Source: Streptomyces ortus (GTDB lineage: Bacteria > Actinomycetota > Actinomycetes > Streptomycetales > Streptomycetaceae). Taken from it: a stretch of DNA of 64,000 bases. Below, in pieces: positions 41,570 to 50,409 of the stretch (position 1 is the first letter of the stretch; each line of letters starts with the position of its first letter). The stretch spans positions 8,214,118-8,278,117 of the forward strand of contig NZ_JAIFZO010000002.1 in the NCBI RefSeq assembly GCF_026341275.1, given 5' to 3'. The notes beneath the pieces were generated by a model. The model saw only the letters and a program-made list of their open reading frames with translations. It had not been told where the DNA came from and ran no database searches. A program made the position numbers and the translations under genes.

Positions 41570-43279
41570 TCAGTCCTCCCGGTAGCGCTCTTCCGCGGCC
41601 TCCACGAGACCGGCGATCACGCCGTCGGGTGAGGGGCTGTAGTGCGGCACGGCCCACCGGGTGATGTGGGCGTCGATGAGCGTGGGCCGACCGGAGCTCA
41701 GCGCCCTGCGGAAGGCGTCCTCGAACTCGTCGAGCGTCTCCACCCGGTGGCCGTCCGCACCGCACGCGCGCGCGTAGGCCGCGTAGTCGGGGTTGCGGAA
41801 CCCGGTGAGCGCGGACTCCCCGTGCTGGGACAGCTGGTAGAGCTTGATCAGCTTGAATTCCTCGTCGTTGAAGATGACCCAGATGACGGGGATCTCGTGC
41901 TCGACGGCGGTCATCAGCTCGAAACCGCTCATCGCGTAGCAGCCGTCACCACAACCGACGACGACGGTACGTCCCGGGTGTGCGAGCTGTACGCCGATGG
42001 CACTGTTGACGGCTCCGGCCATCGGCCCGAAGGAACCGGCCTTGCGGAAGTGCTGCCCGTCCTCCAGCTCCACGTAGTAGCCGAGCCAGGCCGTGTGGGC
42101 GCCCGCGTCGCCCAGGAGGATCCCCTGCGGCGGCAGCATCCGGCCGATCGCCTGGGCGAGCTGCCCGGGATGGAGCTTCCCGGGCAGCCGGACGATACGC
42201 CGGGCCTCGTAGTCCTGGCCGTCGACCTCGGCCCGCGGCACCTCGCTGACCCGCCGTTCCAGGGCGTCGACGAGCGCCGCCACCGCCGGGCGGGCGTCGG
42301 ACAGCAGGGTATGGTCGGCCCGGTACCTCTTCTCGAACTCACCCCCGTCGATGTTCACATGGATGAGCAGCTTGTCCTCGAAGAGGTCGCCGCGGAAGTC
42401 GAAGGTGGCGTGCTGGTTGAAGGAGTTCCCGACGGCCAGGACGACATCGGCCTCACGAAAGGCCTTCCAGGCGCTGGAGTGACCGCTGTCGGCGAAGACA
42501 CCCACGGCGAGCGGATGCGCTTCCGACACGATGCCCTTGCCGTCGAGCGTGGTGACCAGGGGGATCTGGAACCGCTCGATCAGCCGCCTGATCTCCGGCC
42601 CGGCTCCGCTGCGTACCGCGCCGTAGCCGGCGAGCAGCACGATCCGCCTGTGCTGTCGGAGCTTGTCCGCCAGCACCGAGGCGATCTCCTCCACCCGGGC
42701 GGGGTCGGGCAGTACGCGGGCCACGTCGAGGCGCAGGGACCGGAAGTTCTTCACCTCGGTGCCGCGTTCGTTCAGGTCGCTGGCCACATGGAGGTGCACC
42801 GGTCCTGGCCGTCCCCGCAGGGCGGTGTTGACGGCCTCCTCCAGGAGGTCGCAGGTGTCGGACGGGTCGGAGATCAGGAACGACTTCTTGGTCGTGGCCG
42901 CGAACATGGTCCGGGAGTCGGGAGTGCGGTGCACGCCGGAGGTCTCGTTGAGCGCTCCCCACCCCTCCCACTCCATCCGCGCGTAGCCCGAGACGGCGAG
43001 CACCGGATAGGAGTCGGTCATCGCCACGCTCAGCCCGGATATCAGGTTGAACGCGCCCGGGCCCGCCGTCGCGAAGCAGAAGCCCAGCCGATCCGTGTAC
43101 ATGGCCTCGCCGCAGGCCATGAAGGACGCGGCCTGCTCGTTACGGGCGATGACCGTCCGGATCCCCCGCGACTCCTCCAGGGCCAGCATCAGGTCGGCCA
43201 CGCTCTCCCCGGCACCGCCGAAGGCGGTCTTCACCCCGATCCCTTCCAGCCCTTTGACGATGGCCTCGTAGACCCTCAT
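41570..43279 (-). CDS. ThDP-dependent acetolactate synthase-like enzyme
   Basis: The 569-residue protein has the three domains of the acetolactate synthase/pyruvate oxidase family. The catalytic Glu is in ARNEQAAS (about residues 45-52), the central domain holds LLAGYGAVRSGAG, and the C-terminal ThDP motif begins VVGCGDG and ends near FNDEEFK (about 440-472). It probably decarboxylates a 2-oxo acid or cleaves a CoA- or aldehyde adduct. The motif LSVAMTDSYPVLAVSG is as in that superfamily. No small regulatory subunit is nearby, so it is not the biosynthetic IlvB. GGGGAGG precedes the start. Confidence 0.88.
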   Translation of the reverse strand: MRVYEAIVKGLEGIGVKTAFGGAGESVADLMLALEESRGIRTVIARNEQAASFMACGEAMYTDRLGFCFATAGPGAFNLISGLSVAMTDSYPVLAVSGYARMEWEGWGALNETSGVHRTPDSRTMFAATTKKSFLISDPSDTCDLLEEAVNTALRGRPGPVHLHVASDLNERGTEVKNFRSLRLDVARVLPDPARVEEIASVLADKLRQHRRIVLLAGYGAVRSGAGPEIRRLIERFQIPLVTTLDGKGIVSEAHPLAVGVFADSGHSSAWKAFREADVVLAVGNSFNQHATFDFRGDLFEDKLLIHVNIDGGEFEKRYRADHTLLSDARPAVAALVDALERRVSEVPRAEVDGQDYEARRIVRLPGKLHPGQLAQAIGRMLPPQGILLGDAGAHTAWLGYYVELEDGQHFRKAGSFGPMAGAVNSAIGVQLAHPGRTVVVGCGDGCYAMSGFELMTAVEHEIPVIWVIFNDEEFKLIKLYQLSQHGESALTGFRNPDYAAYARACGADGHRVETLDEFEDAFRRALSSGRPTLIDAHITRWAVPHYSPSPDGVIAGLVEAAEERYRED

Positions 43280-43865
43280 GGCCCCTCCCCGAATCGACCC
43301 ACCGCATGTCCGTCTTGTGATCTTCCTTACGTTCTGTCCGTTCTTTGGATGTGCAGCGTAGTGGAGGGCCGCGAGGCTTCACGCACGAGAACCGGCCACT
43401 CCGTGCCGGGCAGGGGCCGACGACTCGACGACCCCGCCCGTTCCCGGCTGACTGTGGAAGGCGACACCGACCTTGTCGAAAAGGGCCCTGAGATGCCGTT
43501 GAACCCGCCGTCAGCTCACGGGCGGCCCGGTGCACGAAGCCCCACACGTCCCTCGACGCGAACAGCTACGGCTCATGAGCGATGCACAGGTGGACCCGGG
43601 CACCCTCGCGGCGTCCGCTTCGGCTCAGCCACGCACCGTGGACGAGGCGGGCGCGGACCGCCTTCATACGCGGACGATTACGGCCGAGCGCCTCGACCGC
43701 CTGTCGGTGACGCGGTTCGGCGTGCGCGTCGCCGCTACCGGCGGCGAGGGGGAGCGGGCTGGGACCTCCGACGGCGAGTCGGTGCCGCGTGCCCGAGTCG
43801 ACTTGGCGAGGCAGGCGAACGCGTCGGGGGCCCGTGCGGGACATCCGGTCCTGCGGTGGCCTCGA
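43280..43865. other. 586-base gene-poor stretch with possible LuxR relic
   Basis: No intact gene is supported here. On the minus strand at 43379-43510 a frame after a stop codon reads RRVQRHLRALFDKVGV, which resembles the recognition helix of a LuxR-type HTH, then continues as unrelated residues. The surrounding frames show poor codon bias. It is probably decayed sequence. Confidence 0.35.
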
Positions 43866-44054
43866 CTACCCCGGGAGGGCCCGCAGCGGAACGCCCGTCT
43901 CCACCAGCATGCTGTACTCACGGGTGGCCAGGCCGACCGCCTCCGCCAACTCGTTCACGTCCTGTGCGCCGGGCACCGCGCTGTCCGCGGACCGCGCGCA
44001 TTCCTCCATCCAGTCCCAGGCAACCGCCAGCGACCACGGGGCATTGGTCTTCAT
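43866..44054 (-). CDS. Small hypothetical protein
   Basis: A 62-residue frame starting MKTNAPWSLAVAWDWMEECA has a soluble helical look and acceptable codon bias, with a weak GGTGG a few bases before the ATG. I do not recognise the family. It could be a real small protein or the C-terminal leftovers of a decayed gene, given its position beside a gene-poor stretch. Confidence 0.4.
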   Translation of the reverse strand: MKTNAPWSLAVAWDWMEECARSADSAVPGAQDVNELAEAVGLATREYSMLVETGVPLRALPG

Positions 44055-44180
44055 CCACCAAGTCTGGCTCGCCGCGCGACCGGACCGGCGCCGCCGAACG
44101 TCTTCTTGCGCGTGATCGGCGGCGTCGGCCCGACCCCTCTGCTCGGCTCGTACGGGCCGGTGGGGCGAGTCCCGGAGGAG

Positions 44181-44591
44181 TCAGTTGTCGTTGACGTCGT
44201 GTTCGAAGTCCTTGGCGCACTGATCGCGGTCGGACTTGCTGTCCGCGTGCTGGACGCAGTCGTTGTAGTCCTTGAACGAGTCCGACGTGAGGAAGGAGAC
44301 GCCGATCGCGACGATGACGGAGGACGCGATGACCGCGAGAGCGCTCAGGACCGCGCCCACGATCGCCATGCCCCGGTGCGGAGCCCGTCCGCCGCGGGCG
44401 CGCCGGGCTCCGATGATTCCCAGTACCAGCCCCACCAGGCCCAGAACGATGCCCCCGAAGACTGTCCAGAAGAACACGCAGGCTGTGATGCCCAGTACCA
44501 ATGCCGCGATCGCCAGACCGTTGCCGGTCCTCGACTCGGGATTCCCGTGCTGTCCGGGATAGGGGTGGGCGGGCTGACCGTAGTGAGCCAT
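44181..44591 (-). CDS. DUF4190 membrane protein
   Basis: The 136-residue protein begins with a Pro/Gly/Tyr-rich cytoplasmic tail (YGQPAHPYPGQ) and then has two to three membrane helices: a DUF4190 pair (about residues 26-70, with GGIVLGLVGLVLGIIGARRA) and a further helix (about 80-102). A charged Asp/Lys-rich C-terminus contains two Cys. DUF4190 proteins have no known activity that I can cite. GAGG lies about 9 bases before the ATG. It has no evident operon partner. Confidence 0.8.
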   Translation of the reverse strand: MAHYGQPAHPYPGQHGNPESRTGNGLAIAALVLGITACVFFWTVFGGIVLGLVGLVLGIIGARRARGGRAPHRGMAIVGAVLSALAVIASSVIVAIGVSFLTSDSFKDYNDCVQHADSKSDRDQCAKDFEHDVNDN

Positions 44592-44834
44592 CCGCGGGCC
44601 TCGCTTTCCGCTGACCGTGACCGGCACATGTTGTAGGTGTGCTCAGCCGCCTTCCCCGCGATAAGCAGCACATGCCGTCACATGCCGTCACGTGAACCGT
44701 CCGATCCGCCCGATCCGCACGATCCGCGCGACCTGAGGCCGACGTTGCCGCGTACCCTCCTGGGTGGCCGTTCGGCACGGCCGCCGGACCACTACAGTGT
44801 GCGCCAAGTCGCAGTGTTCCAGGGGAGGTTCCGC

Positions 44835-45767
44835 ATGCGGGGCGAGTACGGCCTGTCCGAGTCCTTGGGAGACAGGGCGCCGGTGTCGGCGATCACCGAC
44901 GGACGCTTCCTGTTGTCGGACAACGGCAACCGCACCGTCGTCCGACGTCCTGACGGAGGGCTCGACTGCCGCCGTGACCGCGGCGCCGGATCGACAGGCC
45001 TGTCCGCGGACGAGGCTCGTGCCCTCGAACTGCCGGGGACCGAACTCACCTGGCGCTTCCTCAACCTCGGCGGGTGGTCCACATGGGTGCCCGTACTCGT
45101 GGACGAGCAGGATGCAGTCGTGTGGGTGCAACACGAGGGCTTCTTTCCGAGCGGTTACCGGCCCGTCGACACCGAGCCCACATATGAGCCCTCCGACGTG
45201 CCGGAACCTTGGATGGACTACCTCGGCATGGGCGAGCACTACTGCGTGACTCTGATCCAGAACGTCACACCGCACGAAGCGCTGCGCCGGTTCGGCGCGG
45301 CGGACGACGACATCAGCACCTCCACCTGGTACCAGCTCCTGAATCGCGCCGCCTTCGAGGAAGTCGACCACCACAAGACCCACGTCGTCGCGGCTTTCGC
45401 CCTCGGCCCGCACGCCCTGTTGGTCGAGGACATCGGCAACGAAGGCGTCCACCGGCCCGACCTGTCCGTGGGCACGTTCGCCGTCTCGGCCTTCCGCAGC
45501 CTCAGCACCGAGCACTTCAGCGTCAGCCGCGACGGTGTGGAGTTGGCCTCCATGCACCTGTCCAGCCTCTGCGAGGTCGAGGGCACACATCCCGACGCGA
45601 TCACCAAGGTGTTTCCGGAGATGGGCATCGACGACGTAGAGGCGTTCGAAGACGATCCCGAGACTGTCCTCAACGACCTGGAACTCCTTCGCAGGATTGC
45701 CGGCATCTCACCCACCGTCGCCGACCTGGCCGGCGAGGCCCGCGTCGCGATCTTCCCGAGTGGCTGA
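44835..45767 (+). CDS. DUF6461 protein
   Basis: The 310-residue cytoplasmic protein ends in a domain resembling DUF6461, recognised from GEHYCVTLIQNVTPHEALRRFG (first 20 residues at about 135-154) and the later VGTFAVSAFRSL. The first 120 residues include a DNGNRTVVRRPDGG and WSTWVPVLVD segment that forms a small beta domain. The ATG at 44835 has GGGGAGG 8 bases upstream; the upstream frame is Pro/Asp-rich and unlikely. The family is common in Streptomyces, and its function is unknown to me. It stands alone. Confidence 0.78.
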   Translation: MRGEYGLSESLGDRAPVSAITDGRFLLSDNGNRTVVRRPDGGLDCRRDRGAGSTGLSADEARALELPGTELTWRFLNLGGWSTWVPVLVDEQDAVVWVQHEGFFPSGYRPVDTEPTYEPSDVPEPWMDYLGMGEHYCVTLIQNVTPHEALRRFGAADDDISTSTWYQLLNRAAFEEVDHHKTHVVAAFALGPHALLVEDIGNEGVHRPDLSVGTFAVSAFRSLSTEHFSVSRDGVELASMHLSSLCEVEGTHPDAITKVFPEMGIDDVEAFEDDPETVLNDLELLRRIAGISPTVADLAGEARVAIFPSG

Positions 45768-45831
45768 TCGCACGACGCCGGCGACACCCACGTACGGCCC
45801 ATGGCCCATGGCCCCGTCGTACGCTGGCCCT

Positions 45832-46130
45832 ATGCAGACTGTCGAGCTCCTGCCCGACATGGCGACCGACCGGACCGTACGCGATGTGTGGCGCGTCCTT
45901 TCGGACGCCGGTCTGCCCAGTCAGGCCGCTCACCTCGGCTGAATCCGATCCATGCCCCCGGGACCTGGAAGCCGCACATCACCCTGGCCCGTGGCCGCGA
46001 AGCCTCCCGCCCCGCCACCCCGCTGTTCTCCGGGGAGCCGGGAGGCCCGGACGACGTCCTGACAGGCCGGTGGATCGGCGCCCGTACGTACGACTCCGTC
46101 GTTCGCTCCGCTACCCCGCTGGGGGTATGA
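45832..46130 (+). pseudogene. Frameshifted 2'-5' RNA ligase-like gene
   Basis: The first frame reads MQTVELLPDMATDRTVRDVW and on to AGLPSQAAHLG, then stops. The next frame continues with GTWKPHITLARG, the first HxT motif of LigT-like ligases/phosphoesterases. A single indel near 45940 explains the break. The second HxT motif is absent because the frame ends at 46130 soon after SVVRSATPLGV, so the 3' half is also lost. A TACGCT -10-like box ends 6 bases before the ATG. The gene is non-functional. Confidence 0.65.
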
Positions 46131-46142
46131 CCCGCGAAGACG

Positions 46143-46322
46143 TCAGAGAGCGAAGATGCGGGCAATGAAGAAGGCGGCGACGATCACGGCACCGAGGACG
46201 ATCAGCCAGACCCAGACACCGGGGTGTTCCCACATCCCTCCGTCCGCGCGTTCCTCGTGTGCCTCGGCGATCGAACCCTCTGCCGGGGGCGTTTCCTGTG
46301 AGGGCACGCGCGGATCTGTCAT
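46143..46322 (-). CDS. DUF6480-like single-helix membrane protein
   Basis: The 59-residue protein has a polar N-terminus with a QETPPAEGS segment and a C-terminal membrane helix (about residues 35-58). This is the layout and motif of DUF6480 proteins in Streptomyces. The ribosome-binding site is weak. Function is unknown. It is next to the broken ligase gene on the opposite strand. Confidence 0.6.
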   Translation of the reverse strand: MTDPRVPSQETPPAEGSIAEAHEERADGGMWEHPGVWVWLIVLGAVIVAAFFIARIFAL

Positions 46323-46427
46323 GACTTCAGGCTCACGCAGGTCACTCGTACGCGCATCCGCAGAGCGGGGTGACTGCGGCGCGGCGGAGGAGTACATCGG
46401 CGTCCGTGCCGGGGGCCCACGACGCTC

Positions 46428-46916
46428 TCAGGCGGTCGTCTCGCCGCGTATCAGGGGCAGACACACGGGTTGTATGCCCTGAGGAAGGTCATCGGGGCGG
46501 CACCAGCGGGCTTCCAGGATCTCGAAGGGGTCGAGGCGCAGTTCACCGCCGAGGAGTCGTGCCTCGTAGGCCACTTCCATGCGGGTGCGGAAGCCGCTGT
46601 TCAGCATGACCAGGCGGCCGACTTCCACATCGAGACCGGTCTCCTCCTCGACCTCGCGAACCACGGTGTGCCGGAAGTCCTCGCCCTTGTGCGCGAAACC
46701 GCTCGGCAGGCCCCATTGGCGGTTCGGCGGCCACATGCGGTGCCGGAGCAGCAGGACCCGGCCCTCGTCGTCGCGCACGACACCGATCACGCCGACCACG
46801 AACTTGGCGTTCAGAGCCCACGCGATGCGGGTCTGGAAGGGGCGCAGGAGCCGCCAGAGGCGGGCAATGAGTCGTCGCACGGAGCCTCGGACGGTCGGAA
46901 ACAGACGGGACGTCAC
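46428..46916 (-). CDS. NUDIX hydrolase
   Basis: The 162-residue protein has an N-terminal basic helix (RLIARLWRLLRPFQ) and a NUDIX fold. The box G-x5-E-x7-REVEEETGL is intact (about residues 74-96). It hydrolyses a nucleoside diphosphate linked to another group; the substrate is not predictable. GTG at 46916 is chosen by the N-terminal pattern of similar streptomycete proteins. An ATG at 46997 would add 27 Arg/Gly-rich residues, and neither start has a clear ribosome-binding site. Confidence 0.82.
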   Translation of the reverse strand: MTSRLFPTVRGSVRRLIARLWRLLRPFQTRIAWALNAKFVVGVIGVVRDDEGRVLLLRHRMWPPNRQWGLPSGFAHKGEDFRHTVVREVEEETGLDVEVGRLVMLNSGFRTRMEVAYEARLLGGELRLDPFEILEARWCRPDDLPQGIQPVCLPLIRGETTA

Positions 46917-47380
46917 CCATGGGAACGGTACAGCCCCGCCCCCGTTCCACGGACGGCGCACTCCCCGATGCCCCGAGCCGCGGCATCTGGAACGCATCGA
47001 GCAGGCCTACCGCGCGGTACGGCGGGAGAACATCGCCCCCTATCTCACAGGCCTTCTCAACCGCGAGGGGCGCGGCACCCGTGTGGAGATCCCCCCGCTC
47101 ACCCGGTCGCAGGTCGACCGGCCGCGGCAGCGGGGCGGCCGGGTGAGCGGATCACAGCCGTACGGGGCGGTACGGCACGCTCCGGGAAATGGCTGGAATA
47201 TGCCATGGGCATGCCGGGCGATGGGATAGTCGCTGGTGGAGGGCGTCGCCGGACCTCTGGCGGCCTCCTGGAGCGCCGCATGGCCGGAGAGCTCACGGCG
47301 CTCTCGTGGGCGGCCCCGTTTCACCTCCCCGCCGGACGGGGCCGCCTCAGTACACGCGCGGCGGGAAGGTACGCGGCTGT
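46917..47380. other. 464-base stretch without a supported gene
   Basis: The only coding-like piece is on + at about 46984-47100, reading HLERIEQAYRAVRRENIAPY before turning into Arg/Gly-rich sequence. It has no start or homologue I recognise and may be a relic. Nothing else is seen. Confidence 0.4.
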
Positions 47381-48817
47381 CTAGAGTCCCAGTACCTCTC
47401 CGTACTTGATGGCCCCGTAGGGCAGCGCGAAGCCGTAGGGAGTCAGTGACTTGCCCTGCGGGTACGTCTCCTGCGTGCTGCTCGGCGCGAACCAGACACC
47501 ACCGGACCTGGGCTCACCGGCGTTCTCCCCGGGCGCGCTCACCGCCGTGTCCCACAGCCCGTCGAGGTTGTAGTCGCCGACGGCCACCTGGGCGCCGAAG
47601 CGGTCGCCGGCCTCGGCCGTGCCGGGCATGTTCGGGGTGCTCTGGCTGCGGGCCAGCCCTCCGTAGAGGCCGTGTTCCGTGCCGTTCAACGTGACGTATC
47701 CGCCCGCGTCCCGCACGGTCCCCACGTCCTCGCCGGGCACGCCGACCACCAGTTCCGGACGGCTGTCGCCGTTCAGATCGCCGGCGGACAGCGCGGCGCC
47801 GAAGTCGTCACCCTCCTCGGCGGCACCGCCGACCTCCGGGTTCGACTGGGTGATGCACTCGTACCCGGCGCCGAAGCCGGCGCTCTTCGAGCCCTTGAGC
47901 AGGAGCACAGCGCCGCCGAGCCGGTCCTCGCAATGTGTGCTCTCCGACTCGGGGTTGGGCTGTACGAGGCCGACCGCGAGGTCGTCCGTGCCGTCCCTGT
48001 CGAAGTCGGCGGCGGCGAGCACACTGCCGCGGTCGGCGTCGGCGTACCACTGCGCCGGTGCGGCCTCCTCGTCCCAGCGCGTGATGAAGGTGCTGGAGTC
48101 CTCGGTGCCCCGCCAGGTGGCGGCGAGGTCGTCGCGCCCGTCGCCGTCGAAGTCCCCGGTGGCCAGGGCGCGGGTGGTGCCGCCCATGCTGTAGCGGCGC
48201 AGGGTGCTGGGGGTCACCGGGTCGGCGGTGAGGGGGCCGGGGCGGAACCGGAGCGCGCCGTGCTCCTCACCGTTCTCGCCGAACGCGAGGTCGGTGTCGC
48301 CGTCGCCGTCGTAGTCACCCGTGGCGATCGTGCGGCCGATGCTGCTGTACTCGGACGTGCCCCTGGCCACGGTGGTGCCCTTGGGGTGCCACTGCAAGCT
48401 CTCCAGGACGGTGATGGTGCCCTCGTCCTTGAGCTGGTCGGAGGTGAGTGACTCGCCGCTCGCGCCGACGACGAGCTCGAAGACGCCGTCGCCGTTCATG
48501 TCGACGGGTGCCAGGGAGGAGCCGAATCGGTCGCCCGCCTCGGGCGTCCCGGGTATGCCGGCCTCGGCCTGGCTGATGACGCCGGTGGACTGGTAAGGGC
48601 TCTCCGCGCCTCCGTAGATCATGCTGATGTAACCGGCCTTGGCCTTGCCGTTCACCGTGGCGTCGGGCATGCCGACCGCGATGTCCGCGTATCCGTCGCC
48701 GTTGAAGTCGAACCGCGGAGTCGTCGCCGCCGCGGCGCTCCCGGCGAGCGGCAGGGTCAGACCGGCGGCGGCGAGTGCCGCGACGGCGGCGGTGGCGGCC
48801 AGGGTGCGTACACGCAC
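47381..48817 (-). CDS. Secreted FG-GAP/VCBS-repeat propeller protein
   Basis: The 478-residue protein has a signal peptide (about residues 1-31, cleavage near SAAAA) and seven FG-GAP-type repeats with calcium loops such as DFNGDGYADIAVG, DYDGDGDTDLAFG, DFDGDGRDDLAA and DLNGDSRPELVVG. This is an integrin alpha-like beta-propeller. It is extracellular and probably binds a protein or polysaccharide; there is no enzymatic domain. GTG at 48817 has GGGAG upstream. It is monocistronic. Confidence 0.88.
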   Translation of the reverse strand: MRVRTLAATAAVAALAAAGLTLPLAGSAAAATTPRFDFNGDGYADIAVGMPDATVNGKAKAGYISMIYGGAESPYQSTGVISQAEAGIPGTPEAGDRFGSSLAPVDMNGDGVFELVVGASGESLTSDQLKDEGTITVLESLQWHPKGTTVARGTSEYSSIGRTIATGDYDGDGDTDLAFGENGEEHGALRFRPGPLTADPVTPSTLRRYSMGGTTRALATGDFDGDGRDDLAATWRGTEDSSTFITRWDEEAAPAQWYADADRGSVLAAADFDRDGTDDLAVGLVQPNPESESTHCEDRLGGAVLLLKGSKSAGFGAGYECITQSNPEVGGAAEEGDDFGAALSAGDLNGDSRPELVVGVPGEDVGTVRDAGGYVTLNGTEHGLYGGLARSQSTPNMPGTAEAGDRFGAQVAVGDYNLDGLWDTAVSAPGENAGEPRSGGVWFAPSSTQETYPQGKSLTPYGFALPYGAIKYGEVLGL

Positions 48818-48952
48818 GGGGCAACTCCCGGAGGCAGAGGGGAAAACAAGAGGATGGGGCTTCCGGGGCTGTGACTCGTGAAGTGGACGAAGGGTTGTGC
48901 GCGAGCGTCCCTCCGGTGAACTCGGCTGCGCGTGAGGCCCCTTGACGAGTCC

Positions 48953-50209
48953 TCAGGTGGCGGTCGGTCGCAGGACGACGGGGAGGGCGGTGACGCCGTT
49001 GATCGCCGTGGAGATCACGGGTATGAGGTCCGACTCGGGCACGGCCAGCCGCATGGCGGGGAACCGGGCGAAGAGCTGGGAGAGCCCGATCGCGCTCTCC
49101 AGGCGGGCCAGGGGTGCGCCGAGGCAGTAGTGCGGGCCCGCGCCGAAGGCGAGCTGGCGGTCGTAGTGGCGCGAGTCGCGGATGTCGAAGCGGGCCGGGA
49201 CCGTTCCGCGCTGTTCGCGGTTGGCGGCGGCCAGACCGACGATGATCGGCTCGCCGCGGCGTACGGTCACTCCGTGCAGGACGGTGTCCCGCAGCGCGTA
49301 CCGCATGAAGAGGTTGCGGAGCGGGGAGTTCCAGTGCAGGCCCGCCTCCACGGCGGCCGGCCAGTCCAGTTCGCCGCCGAGAAGCGCGGTGAGCTGGTCG
49401 GGATGGGTGAGCAGGGCGTGGACGGTGCTGGTCAGCGAGTTGACCGTCGTCTCGTGGCCGGCCAGCAGGATGATCTCCAGGGTGTCGATCAGTTCCTTCT
49501 CCGTCAGCCTGCCGTCCTCGTCGTCCAATGCCTCGATGAGCGCGCTGGTCAGATCACCGAGCGGGGCCGCGCGCCGCTCGGCGACCAGCTGTGCCAGCAC
49601 CTCGCGCTGCCCGAGCGCCGCCTTCTGCCGCTCGGCGCCGCTCACCTCGACACTCAGCATCGTCCCGAAGTGGCTGCGTAATCGGCGCTGTTGCCCGGGG
49701 TCGGTGAGACCGAACAGCTCGCAGATGATCAGCAGCGGGAGCGGATAGGCGAACCCCTCCTTGAGGTCGGTCACCGCCCCGGGCTCCTCGGACTCCAGAC
49801 CGTTCAGCAACGCACGGGTGATCTCGTGGATCCGAGGTGCGAACGCCTCGATACGCCGGGGAGTGAAAGCGTGACTCACCAGGCGGCGCAGCCTGCGATG
49901 GTCCGTCCCGTCGGCGTTGAGCATCGACTCCCCGACGATCAGGTTGAGCAGCGGCCATCCGGCGGGTATCTCCCCGCGTGTGTACGCCCCCCAGTGCCGT
50001 GGATCGCTGGAGAGATCGGGGTGCGCGTCCAGTACCGCCTGGGCGGCCTCGGCAGACATGGCCGCCCAGGCACGGACGTCGTCCGGCAACGCCACCGGCA
50101 CCACGGGGCCGTACCGCAGCCACTCGGCCGCCTCCTCATGGGTCCCGCGGTTCGGATCGAGCCAGGACACGGGCTGGTCGAGCGACAGCTTCGAACGGTC
50201 GATGCGCAT
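48953..50209 (-). CDS. Cytochrome P450, CYP157-like, lacking ExxR
   Basis: The 418-residue protein is a P450 with the heme-Cys loop FGAGPHYCLGAPLARLE (about residues 348-364) and the I-helix AGHETT near 255. The near-universal K-helix ExxR is missing. The segment VEAGLHW puts Ala289 and His292 where Glu and Arg should be. Streptomyces CYP157 enzymes are known to lack ExxR, and the N-terminal DPRHWGAYTRGEIPAGWPL region looks like that family. Unlike usual CYP157 genes it has no conservon or CYP154 neighbour. TTGGAG precedes the ATG. The electron donors and substrate are unknown. Confidence 0.88.
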   Translation of the reverse strand: MRIDRSKLSLDQPVSWLDPNRGTHEEAAEWLRYGPVVPVALPDDVRAWAAMSAEAAQAVLDAHPDLSSDPRHWGAYTRGEIPAGWPLLNLIVGESMLNADGTDHRRLRRLVSHAFTPRRIEAFAPRIHEITRALLNGLESEEPGAVTDLKEGFAYPLPLLIICELFGLTDPGQQRRLRSHFGTMLSVEVSGAERQKAALGQREVLAQLVAERRAAPLGDLTSALIEALDDEDGRLTEKELIDTLEIILLAGHETTVNSLTSTVHALLTHPDQLTALLGGELDWPAAVEAGLHWNSPLRNLFMRYALRDTVLHGVTVRRGEPIIVGLAAANREQRGTVPARFDIRDSRHYDRQLAFGAGPHYCLGAPLARLESAIGLSQLFARFPAMRLAVPESDLIPVISTAINGVTALPVVLRPTAT

Positions 50210-50409
50210 GGACAGCTCCAACTGGGCGTGGGGTACGTTGCCTTGCGTCCGCCTACCGTGTGCGGCCGTACCGCGAAGGAAGCTGTGACGAGTCCGGGCC
50301 GACCGCCCGACAGGGCCGCGACCGTCGCCGGACACGCGTCCCGGAGCCGACCCCACCACCGTCATCGTAACGACCCGGCCCCGCGTCCGACCACCGCCCG
50401 GCGCGCCGA

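Noticed and set aside
41570..43279. Biosynthetic acetolactate synthase IlvB
   Set aside because: There is no ilvN or ilvC neighbour, and the partner is a patatin gene.
43530..44636. 368-codon open frame on +
   Set aside because: It has no start signal or domain and is antisense to the DUF4190 gene in its second half.
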